Shown here: positions 7,704 to 15,461 of the stretch, piece after piece
Numbering within the stretch: position 1 is the first letter of the stretch
Layout: each line of letters starts with the position of its first letter
Assembly (NCBI GenBank): GCA_009784565.1
Contig: WRBL01000015.1
Location: forward strand, 1-40,973
Origin: Streptosporangiales bacterium
Lineage (GTDB): Bacteria; Actinomycetota; Actinomycetes; Streptosporangiales; Streptosporangiaceae
Reading direction: 5' to 3'
Length of the DNA stretch: 40,973 nt
Program-made: the position numbers and the translations under genes
Notes under the pieces: generated by a model
Seen by the model: the letters and a program-made list of their open reading frames with translations, nothing else
What the model was told of the DNA's origin: nothing
Database searches by the model: none

Positions 7704-9689
7704 TTACTTCTGGATGATGGCGGCGAACCGGGGCGTGCCGATGCCGGTGGCCTCGTCGTAACCCGCGGTCGTCGGGAAGATCCCGTTGTGGCTGGCCATC
7801 ACCACGCCGGCCCGGCCGGACGGGCCGGGCTTGGCGATGTCGTGGAAGTACGTGCCGCGCTTCGAGCGCAGCCAGCCGTACAGGACCGGACCGATGTCCC
7901 CGGCCCGCTTGCCCTTGTAGCTGTCACGGTCGGTGATCAGCGCGGCCCAGAGCGGTGCCGCGAGGCTGGTGCCCCCGATACCCATCCAGCCGCCGCCGCT
8001 CCCGAGCGCCGGGCACTCGCTGTTGGCCATGCCGGCGCCGCCCGTGCAGTAGGTGGCGTAGGGCGTGTACTCGTCGGCATCCGCGGAGATGTCCGGAACC
8101 TGGCGGCACGGCGCGGAGGAACTTCCCGCCAGCGAGCAGTTCGACGTGCCGTACCTGGTGTAGCGGTTCGCCACGCCGGGGCCCTTCTGCCACGACGGGG
8201 CACCCCAGAAACGGCTGGACCCCCCGCCGCCGGCACCGGTCTCGTAGGTGCCGGAGCCGCACCAGTAGGCACCGCCGAGGTTGTCGTTGTCCGCCGCCTT
8301 GCCCTGGCGGCTGCACAGGTTGGAAGGATTCCAGACCGTCTCGGTTCCCGCGCGCGGGTGGGCGGGACGGGGCCGGGTGCCCGGGTTGAAGGTCTCGAAC
8401 GAGGTGCCTCCGGTGCTGATCACCCAGGGCTGGGAGCCCGGGTCGTCGATCGCGGGGGCCGTCTTGCCGCTGCCGCGGATGCAGTCCAGGGCGCCGCTGT
8501 CGCCGGCGGCGGAGAACACGCTCTGCCCCTGCGCCGCCATCTGCTTGAAGACGGTGCTCTCCGACTGGGCGTACGCCTGGCCGGCATCGGACTCGCACAG
8601 GCCCCAGCTGGTGCTGACGGTCGCCGTGGTGTCGTCCCTGGCGATCTTGGCGTACTCGTCGAGCGAGCCCTGGCCGGTGCTGTCGTTGGGCGCGTTGTAG
8701 ACGTACAGGTGCGCCTTCGGCGCGACCGCCATCTCCTGGTCGATGTCGGAGTTCGCCTCGATGTCGCCGCTGTCGTCGGTGGGGCCGCTGTCCACGTTCA
8801 CGTTGGTGATGTCCGGCCGGTAGGACTTGCCGTAGAAGCGGGCGGCCCAGGCGCGCGAGTCCGATGACTTGTAGCCGGACAGCTCGAAGATGGCGGCCGC
8901 CCGGCCGGCGCCCCGGGTCTTCGCGCCGGCCTTCGGCGCGCCGTAGAGCGAGTTGGTCTGCGACGGGGTCAGGCCGCTGCAGTGCGGTCCGCCGCCGTAG
9001 CCCGCGCCGATGCTCCTACCGGACTTGACCTGCCCGAACAGGGACTGCCTGGTGGGGTACTTGGTCTCGCAGCCGGACTTGCGCGCCGCGGCCGGGGCCT
9101 GCGCGGTCAGCGGGTGCTGGCGGATGGTGTCGGTGAGGCCGACGACGCCGATGACCATCGACCGCAGCGACGCGGGGATCTGCACCGGCGCCGAGTTGGC
9201 GAAATACCGCGTGCCGCGGGCGCTGGAGTACATGCTGAGCCTGGTCTGGAAGGCTTCGCTCACCTGAGTGCTGGAGCCGGAGGCCCGCAGGAGGAACGGC
9301 GAGCCGGTGCCCGAGACCGAGAGCCCCTGGCCGCGCAGGTACCGGGTGACGGTGCTGGTCGTCGCGGACGACGGCGCGTAGCGCTGATAGAACTGGCCCT
9401 GGCCCAGGAACCGGTGGTACTCGCCGCTGCCGGGTGTGTAGAGGGCCCGGAGTTCGCGGTTCATGGCGCCCTGGTCGCGGGGCACGAGCGCGATCTCCAC
9501 CGACATGCGGTCCGAGGTGTAGTTACCCGTCGCCCTGTCGGTGGTCTGGCTCAGACTGTTGCCGAGCGCGGTGAACCGCTGAGGCCCCGGCCGGGTGCCG
9601 GCGGACGCCGGCGTCGCGCCGATCCCCCCGCCGAGCGCGATGGCCGCGAGGCCCAGCGCCGCGGCACGGCCGGCTCTCAACTTTCGCAT
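7704..9689 (-). CDS. Secreted sedolisin (S53 family, kumamolisin-like serine-carboxyl peptidase)
   Basis: About 661 residues from the preferred ATG at 9689; an in-frame GTG at 9710 would add seven residues. The ATG is preferred because AGGGGGG lies six bases upstream and the signal peptide (MRKLRAGRAAALGLAAIALGGG...ASA) begins there. A full pro-kumamolisin activation domain (about 40-200) precedes the catalytic domain. Numbering from the GTG form, the catalytic residues are Glu318 and Asp322 (IEANSD), Asp404 of the oxyanion hole (SAAGDSG) and Ser582 in GGTSLAAP. S53 enzymes are acid-acting endopeptidases that self-process; this one would act outside the cell. The catalytic core is complete. 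The stand-alone propeptide paralogue lies just downstream. Confidence 0.9.
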   Translation of the reverse strand: MRKLRAGRAAALGLAAIALGGGIGATPASAGTRPGPQRFTALGNSLSQTTDRATGNYTSDRMSVEIALVPRDQGAMNRELRALYTPGSGEYHRFLGQGQFYQRYAPSSATTSTVTRYLRGQGLSVSGTGSPFLLRASGSSTQVSEAFQTRLSMYSSARGTRYFANSAPVQIPASLRSMVIGVVGLTDTIRQHPLTAQAPAAARKSGCETKYPTRQSLFGQVKSGRSIGAGYGGGPHCSGLTPSQTNSLYGAPKAGAKTRGAGRAAAIFELSGYKSSDSRAWAARFYGKSYRPDITNVNVDSGPTDDSGDIEANSDIDQEMAVAPKAHLYVYNAPNDSTGQGSLDEYAKIARDDTTATVSTSWGLCESDAGQAYAQSESTVFKQMAAQGQSVFSAAGDSGALDCIRGSGKTAPAIDDPGSQPWVISTGGTSFETFNPGTRPRPAHPRAGTETVWNPSNLCSRQGKAADNDNLGGAYWCGSGTYETGAGGGGSSRFWGAPSWQKGPGVANRYTRYGTSNCSLAGSSSAPCRQVPDISADADEYTPYATYCTGGAGMANSECPALGSGGGWMGIGGTSLAAPLWAALITDRDSYKGKRAGDIGPVLYGWLRSKRGTYFHDIAKPGPSGRAGVVMASHNGIFPTTAGYDEATGIGTPRFAAIIQK

Positions 9690-9792
9690 TCCAACCCCCC
9701 TGGGCAGCACTACTGGTCACCGGTGCTATTCACGCCAATAACTCTCTGTAAACATGTGGGGACTTGTTGGATACGGTTCGTGTTCGCCGCTG

Positions 9793-11094
9793 TCACAGAG
9801 CCCGCGGGAGCCAGCGGACGGTGATGAGGTTGTGCGGGGTGAGGATGACGGAGGTCCCCGGAGCCGGCGGGGCGGGGCTGGGAGGGGGCCCGGCAAACGG
9901 AGTGATCGTGAACTCGGGAGTGAGGGCGCGGTAGTCCCGGAACCACACGCGGATCTGCTCCGCGACCGCTTCGGCGAGGCCGGCGCCGCCCGGGCCGTGG
10001 CCGACCACCTGGAGTTCCGCCGGATCGTCTCCGGCGGCGGTTTCAGTGCCGGAGGGCCCGGATGACAGGTAGGCCAGGCTGTCCCCGGCCACCGCCGCCA
10101 TCGTGCCCCAGCGGAACATCGGGGCCGCGATTCCCGAGTCGGCCGCGTCGCGGGACACCCTCATGCCGTACAGGCCGCCGGGCAGCGAGCAGGTCAGCCA
10201 CAGGTACATCGCCTCGGTCGCCGCCGCGCTGTCGTAGCCGACGCCGGTCCGGACCGTGACGCCCGCGGTATCCAGCACGCCGGCCAGCCGGGCAGGGTCG
10301 GCGTCCTGGTCCTGCTGGACCTCCAGGCTGACGCTCGCCGACGAGGTCAGCGCGATGGCCCGCCGCGGGTCGCTGGCGACGCTGTCGCGCAGGGGCATGA
10401 AACCGCACATCACGCTGGACCGGCTGCGCAGTATCACGCGGTCGGCCGGGGTCTCGCCCTCGCCCGCGCCCTCGCGTGCCAGGGCGACCGACCGGGTGAC
10501 GCCGCCGCGCAGGCGCAGCGGGGCGACGATCAGTCCGTCGCGGGCCAGCTGGTCCGTCCACGCGGGCGGCAGGTCCCAGATGCCGACGGTCGCGATGATC
10601 CGGTCGAACACCGCGAAACCGGGTGCGCCAAACGCCCCGTCGCCCTTGAGCACGGTCACGTTCTCCGCGCCCGCGACGGCCAGGGCCGCGGTGGCCCCGG
10701 CCACGATGTCGTCGTCCACGTCCACCGTGACGACCTGCCCCCCGGGCCAGGTCAGGCGGGACAGGAGGGCGGCGTTGTACCCGGTGCCCGCGCCGATTTC
10801 CAGGATCTGCATTCCGGGCCGGACGTCTAGCTGTTCCAGCATCAGCCCGACGATCGACGGCTGGGACGCCGCGCTGATCGGCACCCCGTCGGAGTCGTGC
10901 TTGGTCGCCGTGACGTCGTTGGCGTAGCACTGCCGCAGCGGCACTCCGGGCAGGAACACGTGCCGGGGCACAGCCCGCATCGCGGCCTCGACCCGGGGTG
11001 TCCGCACCATGCCCGCGTCCAGCAACTGGCCGACGAGCGTGTGCCTGAGCTTTTCCGCCTGGGTGCTCACAAACAGGTGGATACCCGCGTTCAC
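9793..11094 (-). CDS. Protein-L-isoaspartate O-methyltransferase-like protein with C-terminal extension
   Basis: A 433-residue protein. The N-terminal half (about 15-220) is PCMT-like: RHVFLPGVPL, SAASQPSIVGLMLEQL, the SAM-binding motif ILEIGAGTGYNAALL, and DRIIATVGIWDLPPAWTDQL followed by DGLIVAPLRLRG. The family methylates isoaspartyl residues, and some relatives modify lanthipeptides (FxLD-system methyltransferases). The C-terminal 200 residues are absent from housekeeping PCMT and may bind a specific substrate. No lanthipeptide precursor or LanB/LanC-like gene is visible nearby, so the target is unknown. The GTG at 11094 has no clear ribosome-binding site and the start is uncertain. It ends about 100 bases before the sedolisin start and reads in the same direction. 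Confidence 0.75.
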   Translation of the reverse strand: MNAGIHLFVSTQAEKLRHTLVGQLLDAGMVRTPRVEAAMRAVPRHVFLPGVPLRQCYANDVTATKHDSDGVPISAASQPSIVGLMLEQLDVRPGMQILEIGAGTGYNAALLSRLTWPGGQVVTVDVDDDIVAGATAALAVAGAENVTVLKGDGAFGAPGFAVFDRIIATVGIWDLPPAWTDQLARDGLIVAPLRLRGGVTRSVALAREGAGEGETPADRVILRSRSSVMCGFMPLRDSVASDPRRAIALTSSASVSLEVQQDQDADPARLAGVLDTAGVTVRTGVGYDSAAATEAMYLWLTCSLPGGLYGMRVSRDAADSGIAAPMFRWGTMAAVAGDSLAYLSSGPSGTETAAGDDPAELQVVGHGPGGAGLAEAVAEQIRVWFRDYRALTPEFTITPFAGPPPSPAPPAPGTSVILTPHNLITVRWLPRAL

Positions 11095-11166
11095 CTGGAC
11101 CCGACCGTCGAGCCGGTGACTATCCAGTCACGGGTATTTCAGCCGCGGCCCCGTAAGCCTCAGCCC

Positions 11167-11228
11167 GCGAGCGGTCGCGGTTTCTGCGATCGCTCGCACC
11201 GGGGGGTCCGGGGGGTCGTCCCCCCCGG
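11167..11228. promoter_or_regulatory. Two consecutive hairpins upstream of the PCMT-like gene
   Basis: A 12-bp stem with one G-T pair (GCGAGCGGTCGC at 11167-11178 with GCGATCGCTCGC at 11186-11197) is followed by a G6/C6 hairpin (11208-11228, CCGGGGGG-TCGT-CCCCCCGG). They lie 70-135 bases before the PCMT-like start and could be leader structures or stacked terminators of the preceding small gene. Confidence 0.4.
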
Positions 11229-11245
11229 ATAGACACTGGCAGTTG

Positions 11246-11285
11246 GACCGCCCGATAAGATCGCCGGTTTTGCGATCGGGCGGTC
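11246..11285. terminator. Hairpin at the end of the 79-residue gene
   Basis: Perfect 11-base inverted repeats GACCGCCCGAT (11246-11256) and ATCGGGCGGTC (11275-11285) with an 18-base loop. An alternative inner pairing, GATCGC with GCGATC, competes with it. The right arm reaches the stop codon of the leftward small gene, consistent with a terminator. Confidence 0.5.
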
Positions 11286-11524
11286 TAACTGTTCCGTGCT
11301 ACGAAGCGGCGGTGCGCCTCGGCCAGCCGCAGGTACGCGCGCGCGGCGATCTCGGCCCGCCGCGCGGCGTACTCATACGGCGAGACCTCGAGCCGGGTGA
11401 GCTTCACCTGGACGGCGGCCAGCTCCGACTCATACTCGTCTTCGATTCCGAGTGCGTCATCGACGTACTCGCTGTCTGCTTTGCGTATGGCTGGTGTCCA
11501 GCCTTGTTCACGTTCGTCTCTCAT
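11285..11524 (-). CDS. Small hypothetical protein, 79 aa
   Basis: From an ATG at 11524 this encodes 79 residues beginning MRDEREQGWTPAIRKADSEYVDD. It is acidic at the N-terminus and rich in Ala, Arg and Glu in a C-terminal helix (YEYAARRAEIAARAYLRLAEAHRRF). It looks like a soluble, helical or coiled-coil protein. I do not recognise the family. The frame stays open upstream, but that part spans regulatory palindromes and has no coding character, so the ATG is preferred. A terminator-like hairpin follows the stop. Two palindromes lie upstream, one of them a perfect CRP-type site. Confidence 0.5.
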   Translation of the reverse strand: MRDEREQGWTPAIRKADSEYVDDALGIEDEYESELAAVQVKLTRLEVSPYEYAARRAEIAARAYLRLAEAHRRFVARNS

Positions 11525-11545
11525 TGGATGCCCCGCCGGATAGTT

Positions 11546-11559
11546 AACCCGATCGGGTT
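11546..11559. promoter_or_regulatory. Perfect 14-base palindrome upstream of the small gene
   Basis: AACCCGATCGGGTT is perfectly self-complementary and lies 22 bases before the ATG of the 79-residue gene, a position suited to a repressor. The binding protein is unknown. Confidence 0.4.
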
Positions 11560-11644
11560 CGGTGGGCGGGCGCGGTCCGGACGTACCGTCCGTCACAAGA
11601 CTGGTCAGGGTTAACGAGGCGTTACAGCACACCACCCAGGACAA

Positions 11645-11660
11645 TGTGATCTGTATCACA
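11645..11660. promoter_or_regulatory. CRP/FNR-type palindrome
   Basis: TGTGATCTGTATCACA matches the TGTGAnnnnnnTCACA consensus of cAMP receptor proteins exactly in both half-sites. It lies between the end of the acyl-CoA dehydrogenase gene and the small gene at 11524, about 120 bases upstream of the latter. Confidence 0.5.
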
Positions 11661-11669
11661 TTAAACGTT

Positions 11670-12860
11670 TCAGGCGTCGTACTCGCTCATCAGGCGGCGC
11701 CCGACGATCATCTTCTGGATCTCGGCCGTGCCCTCCCCGATCAGCAGCATGGGCGCGTCCCGGTACAGCCGCTCGATCTCGTACTCCGTGGAGTACCCGT
11801 AGCCGCCGTGAATTCGCAGGCTGTCCTCCACGACCTCCTTGCAGTACTCGGCGGCCAGGTACTTCGCCATGCCGGCCTCCACGTCGGACTGCCCGCCGGC
11901 CTCCTTGCGCCGGGCCGCCATCACCATCATCTGGTGGGCGGAGGTCACCTTGGTGGCCATCTCGGCCAGCTTGAATCCGATCGCCTGGTGGTCGCCGATC
12001 TTCTTCCCGAACGTCTCCCGCTGCCGGGCGTAGCGGACGCCCAGTTCGAACGCGCGCAGCGCCACTCCGCAGCCCCGGGCCGCGACGTTGACCCGGCCCA
12101 GTTCGATGCCGTCCATGAGCTGGTAGAACCCGCGGCCCGGCTTCTCGCCCAGCACCGCCGACGCGGGGACGCGGCAATCGTCGAGAAGCAGTTCGGTGGT
12201 GTCGACGCCGTGATAGCCCATCTTGTGGATCTTGCCGGGGATGGTCAGCCCGGGCCGGGTCTCGCCGGTGCCCGGATCCTTCTCGACCAGGAACGCGGTG
12301 AGGTTCTTGTGCGGCTGCTTCGCGCCCTCGTCGGTCTTCACCAGCAGCAGTACCACGTTGGACGTCCCGCCGTTGGTCAGCCACATCTTCTGGCCGTTCA
12401 GCACGTAGTCGCCGCCGTCGCGGCGGGCCGTGGTGCGGATCGCGGCCACGTCCGAGCCCAGCCCCGGCTCCGACATCGAGAAGGCGCTGCGGGCCTCGCC
12501 GGTGGCCATCCTGGGCAGGAAGTAGTCCTTCTGCTCCTGCGTCCCGTGGGCCGAGATCAGGTACGCCACCATGAAGTGCGTGTTGATGATGCCGGACAGG
12601 CTCATCCAGCCCCGGGACAGTTCCTCGACCACGAGGGCGTAGGTGAGCAGGCCCTCGCCGAGCCCTCCGTACTGCTCGGGAATGGTCAGGCCGAACACCC
12701 CGAGGTCCTTCAGCCGGGCCACGATCTCGTGCGGGTACTCATCGGCGTGGTCGAGGTCGTTGGCCACGCCGATGACCTCGGCGTCGACGAAGTGGCGGAC
12801 CGTGGCCAGGATGTCCCGCTGGAACTCGGTGAGCCCGTCGGTATCGGTGAGGCGGCGCAT
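11670..12860 (-). CDS. Acyl-CoA dehydrogenase
   Basis: A 396-residue flavoenzyme that would introduce a 2,3 double bond into an acyl-CoA using FAD and pass electrons to ETF. Family signatures are intact: AFSMSEPGLGSD (126-137), MWLTNGG (159-165), RQRETFGKKIGDHQ, and the catalytic base Glu376 in LIGEGTAEIQ. Length is standard. AGGAGAG precedes the ATG, which begins three bases after the stop of the CaiB/BaiF gene, so the two are translationally coupled in a leftward operon that probably also includes the FAD oxidoreductase. The substrate is not determined by the sequence; coupling to a CoA-transferase suggests an acid activated by CoA transfer. Confidence 0.92.
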   Translation of the reverse strand: MRRLTDTDGLTEFQRDILATVRHFVDAEVIGVANDLDHADEYPHEIVARLKDLGVFGLTIPEQYGGLGEGLLTYALVVEELSRGWMSLSGIINTHFMVAYLISAHGTQEQKDYFLPRMATGEARSAFSMSEPGLGSDVAAIRTTARRDGGDYVLNGQKMWLTNGGTSNVVLLLVKTDEGAKQPHKNLTAFLVEKDPGTGETRPGLTIPGKIHKMGYHGVDTTELLLDDCRVPASAVLGEKPGRGFYQLMDGIELGRVNVAARGCGVALRAFELGVRYARQRETFGKKIGDHQAIGFKLAEMATKVTSAHQMMVMAARRKEAGGQSDVEAGMAKYLAAEYCKEVVEDSLRIHGGYGYSTEYEIERLYRDAPMLLIGEGTAEIQKMIVGRRLMSEYDA

Positions 12861-12863
12861 GTC

Positions 12864-14027
12864 TTACTGCTCTCCTAGGATCTCGGACAGGACGGCGTCG
12901 GTGTCGGCGCCGAGTTCCGGCGCGGGTCGCACGTCCGGGGTCCCGGCCTGGGCCAGGGGGATTCCGGTCGCGAGCATCTGGCCGATGCCCGGCTGGTCGA
13001 TCAGGCGGACCAGCGGGTTCTCGGTCAGGGCGGGATCGGCGGCCACCTCGGCGAACGTCCGGTACCGCTCCCACAGCACCGACGTTCCCTCGAACGCGGC
13101 CGCGATGTCGCGATGAGTCCGGGAGGCGAACCAGGGGGCCAGCAGGGCCGCGATCGTCTCGCGGTGGGCGTACCGGTCGCCGTCGGCGCTGAAATCCGCT
13201 CCGAACGCCTTCGACAGCTCGGAGAAGGTCTCGGTCAGCCCGGTGACCTTGGCGAGATCCCGGAAATGACGGGCCGTGAGGACGCAGACCATGACCCGGT
13301 CACCATCATCCGTTCGGAAATCCCGGGCGAACCCCCCGTACAGGTGGTTGCCGATCCGGGGGCGTCCCGCCCCCAGGCCCGCCTCGGCCAGGAAGCCGAG
13401 ATGGCCGGTCACCGCGAGGGCCACGTCGGCCAGCGGCAGGGTGATCGCCCGGCCCCGGCCGGTGCGGCGGCGGTGCCGTTCGGCCGCGAGGACGCCGGTC
13501 GCCGCGTACAGCCCGCAGGCGACGTCCCAGGCCGGCAGCACGTGATTGACCGGGCCGTCGAGGTTCTCCGGGCCGGTGGCGAGGGGGAAGCCGTATCCGG
13601 CGTTGACGGTGTAGTCGACCGCGGGCCCGCCGTCGTGCCGGCCGGTGATCAGCAGGTGGATGAGGTCGGGCCGGTTCTGGCTCAGGGTCTCATGGGACAG
13701 CCAGGGGAAGGCGGCGTTGGTCAGGACGATGCCGCCTTCGGCGCCCGACTCCTCGACCAGCCTCCGGACCGTTTCCTGGCCCTCGGGCGAGCGGAAGTCG
13801 AGGGTGACCGAGCGCTTGCCCTTGTTCAGGCTGGTCCAGTAGAGGCTTCCCCCGTTCGGGGCCAGCGGCCATCGGGCGGTGTCCGCGGCCCCGCCCAGGG
13901 GGTCGATCCGGATGACCTCGGCACCGAGCTGAGCCAGCGTCATGCCGCCGAGCGGGGCGGCGACGAAACTGGACACCTCGATGACCTTCAGGCCCGCCAG
14001 CGGCGCCTCGCTCTCATGGTGATTCAT
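12864..14027 (-). CDS. CaiB/BaiF (family III) CoA-transferase
   Basis: A 387-residue family III CoA-transferase from ATG 14027; an in-frame ATG at 14033 adds two residues. It starts NHHESEAPLAGLKVIEVSSFVAAPLGGMTLAQLGAEVIRIDP, the classic N-terminus. The catalytic Asp lies in LPAWDVACGLYAATGVLAAE, followed by RTGRGRAITLPLADVAL. The NPxLI region is divergent (RPDLIHLLITGRHDGG). The reaction transfers CoA between an acyl-CoA and a carboxylate via an aspartyl-CoA thioester. There is no good ribosome-binding site; GATAAA just upstream may be a -10 for a near-leaderless start. It sits between the FAD oxidoreductase and the acyl-CoA dehydrogenase in one leftward operon. The open frame continues upstream antisense-like through the neighbour, but coding character begins here. 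Confidence 0.9.
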   Translation of the reverse strand: MNHHESEAPLAGLKVIEVSSFVAAPLGGMTLAQLGAEVIRIDPLGGAADTARWPLAPNGGSLYWTSLNKGKRSVTLDFRSPEGQETVRRLVEESGAEGGIVLTNAAFPWLSHETLSQNRPDLIHLLITGRHDGGPAVDYTVNAGYGFPLATGPENLDGPVNHVLPAWDVACGLYAATGVLAAERHRRRTGRGRAITLPLADVALAVTGHLGFLAEAGLGAGRPRIGNHLYGGFARDFRTDDGDRVMVCVLTARHFRDLAKVTGLTETFSELSKAFGADFSADGDRYAHRETIAALLAPWFASRTHRDIAAAFEGTSVLWERYRTFAEVAADPALTENPLVRLIDQPGIGQMLATGIPLAQAGTPDVRPAPELGADTDAVLSEILGEQ

Positions 14028-14095
14028 ATACATGATTTTTATCGTGCGGCGGGGGAGAGCGCTGTGGCGGGTGTCACCTCCCGGCCCGGGCGACG

Positions 14096-15205
14096 TCAGC
14101 GCAGCGGGTCGAACGCGGCCAGGTCCTCGCCGGGTCCGAGCAGGGGATCGGTGCCCAGCGCCACCCGGGCGGCGACCGCGCCGGCTCTCGGCCCCATGGT
14201 CAGCCCGGACGCGCCCAGGCCGGTCGCGATGACCAGGCCGTCGGCGCCGGGCACCGGCCCCAGCAGCGGCCTGATGTCCGGGCCCATCGGGCGGAAGCCG
14301 ATCCGCGTCTCGGCGACCTCCGCCCCGGCCAGCCCGGGGGCCACGCCGAGCGCCTCCGACAGCACCTCGGCCAGCCCGCCCGCCGTCATCCGGTAGTCGA
14401 ATCCCGATCCGGCCTCCCGGGTGGCTCCGGCCACGATCCGCCCGCCGTCGAAGGCGAGCATGTAGTGGCCGGTGCTGGTGGGCAGGATGACCGGCCAGCG
14501 GCTGGTGTCCGTGCCGGGCAGCGAGAAGCGCATGATCTGCCCGCGCTGGGGCTCGGTCCGCACAGTCGCGGCCCCGGCGACGAATCCGCCGGTCCACGCG
14601 CCGGCCGCGGCGACGACCGTATCGCCCTCGATGACCTCGCCGCCGACCTCGGCGCCCCTGACCCTGCCGTCGCGCATCAGGAGGCGGGCTGTCCCCGGCA
14701 GCTCGGCCGCGCCGGCCTTGACCGCCGCCCGCCTGAGCGCGGCCGCCATCAGCCGGCCGTCGACGCGGGCCGCGCCGGTGATGTGGACCGCCGCTTTGTC
14801 TTCGCGCAGGGGCGGGAAGAGTTCCTGGGCCGACAGGCCGCTCAGGATCTTCACGTCGCCGATCTCCGGCGTGTCCACGCTCTGCTTGACCGCGCGCTTG
14901 AACACGCGGCCGGCCTCGGTCTCGTCGTCGCACAGGTAGAGCGCGCCGGCCTTCCGGTAGCCGGTCTCGGTCTCGCCGGCGTCGGCCAGCCGCCCGACCA
15001 GGAGCGGGTACTCTCGCGCCGCCGCGGCGGCGAAGCTGTGCCAGGCCGGGTCTTCTACCCGGGACAGCCACGGGCTGACGATCCCGGCGCCCGCCGCGGT
15101 CGCCCGGCCGTCCAGCCCGGCGTCGACGAGGATGGCCTCGGCGCCGAGCGTCGCCGCCTCCAGGGCGCACGCGGCGCCCGTGATTCCCGAGCCAACGATG
15201 ATCAT
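14096..15205 (-). CDS. FAD-dependent oxidoreductase (DAO family)
   Basis: About 369 residues of the D-amino-acid-oxidase/glycine-oxidase type. The dinucleotide-binding motif IIVGSGITGAACALEAA is at the extreme N-terminus. Further signatures are GDTVVAAAGAW and the C-terminal FAD loop ETRIGFRPMGPDIRPLLGPV...GLVIATGLGASGLTMGP. The family oxidises amines or amino acids and reduces O2 or a quinone; the substrate is unknown. ATG 15205 is chosen over the in-frame GTG 15211 because only it leaves usable spacing to GGAAC. It is first in a leftward operon with CaiB/BaiF and acyl-CoA dehydrogenase. The 250-base gap to the divergent LytTR gene holds several palindromes. Confidence 0.88.
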   Translation of the reverse strand: MIIVGSGITGAACALEAATLGAEAILVDAGLDGRATAAGAGIVSPWLSRVEDPAWHSFAAAAAREYPLLVGRLADAGETETGYRKAGALYLCDDETEAGRVFKRAVKQSVDTPEIGDVKILSGLSAQELFPPLREDKAAVHITGAARVDGRLMAAALRRAAVKAGAAELPGTARLLMRDGRVRGAEVGGEVIEGDTVVAAAGAWTGGFVAGAATVRTEPQRGQIMRFSLPGTDTSRWPVILPTSTGHYMLAFDGGRIVAGATREAGSGFDYRMTAGGLAEVLSEALGVAPGLAGAEVAETRIGFRPMGPDIRPLLGPVPGADGLVIATGLGASGLTMGPRAGAVAARVALGTDPLLGPGEDLAAFDPLR

Positions 15206-15360
15206 CCGCACCGTTCCATAGTGACAGCAGCCGGCTTCCCGCTGATTCGCGGCATATGGGGCAGGAACCGAGCTGACCAGGCCGGTCGCCGGCGAGGCCG
15301 GGCGGTCACCAGGACCGGATGGGGGCGAATATCCCCTTTAAGGGCTATCGTGCCAGGACA

Positions 15361-15372
15361 TTACCTAGGTAA
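15361..15372. promoter_or_regulatory. Perfect palindrome TTACCTAGGTAA upstream of the LytTR gene
   Basis: A 12-base perfect palindrome 90 bases before the LytTR regulator start, in the gap divergent to the FAD oxidoreductase. It shares the TACCTA core with motifs after the regulator gene, so autoregulation is plausible. An imperfect ATGCG...CGCAT repeat lies about 20 bases further on. Confidence 0.45.
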
Positions 15373-15461
15373 AATGCCGGCTCGGTGCCCGATGCGTATA
15401 AGCGCATATCTAGCGTGCGGATCTGGGTTTTCCGGCATACAGTCCAGCAAGTGGTGGTCCA

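Noticed and set aside
9793..11094. An FxLD lanthipeptide cluster around the PCMT-like gene
   Set aside because: No precursor peptide, dehydratase or cyclase gene is visible nearby; the 79-residue neighbour lacks a Cys/Ser/Thr-rich core.
12864..15170. Reading the CaiB/BaiF gene as a 768-residue fusion with upstream sequence
   Set aside because: The first 380 residues are out of frame with the FAD oxidoreductase gene there and have shadow composition; the CoA-transferase begins at a normal family N-terminus near 14027.
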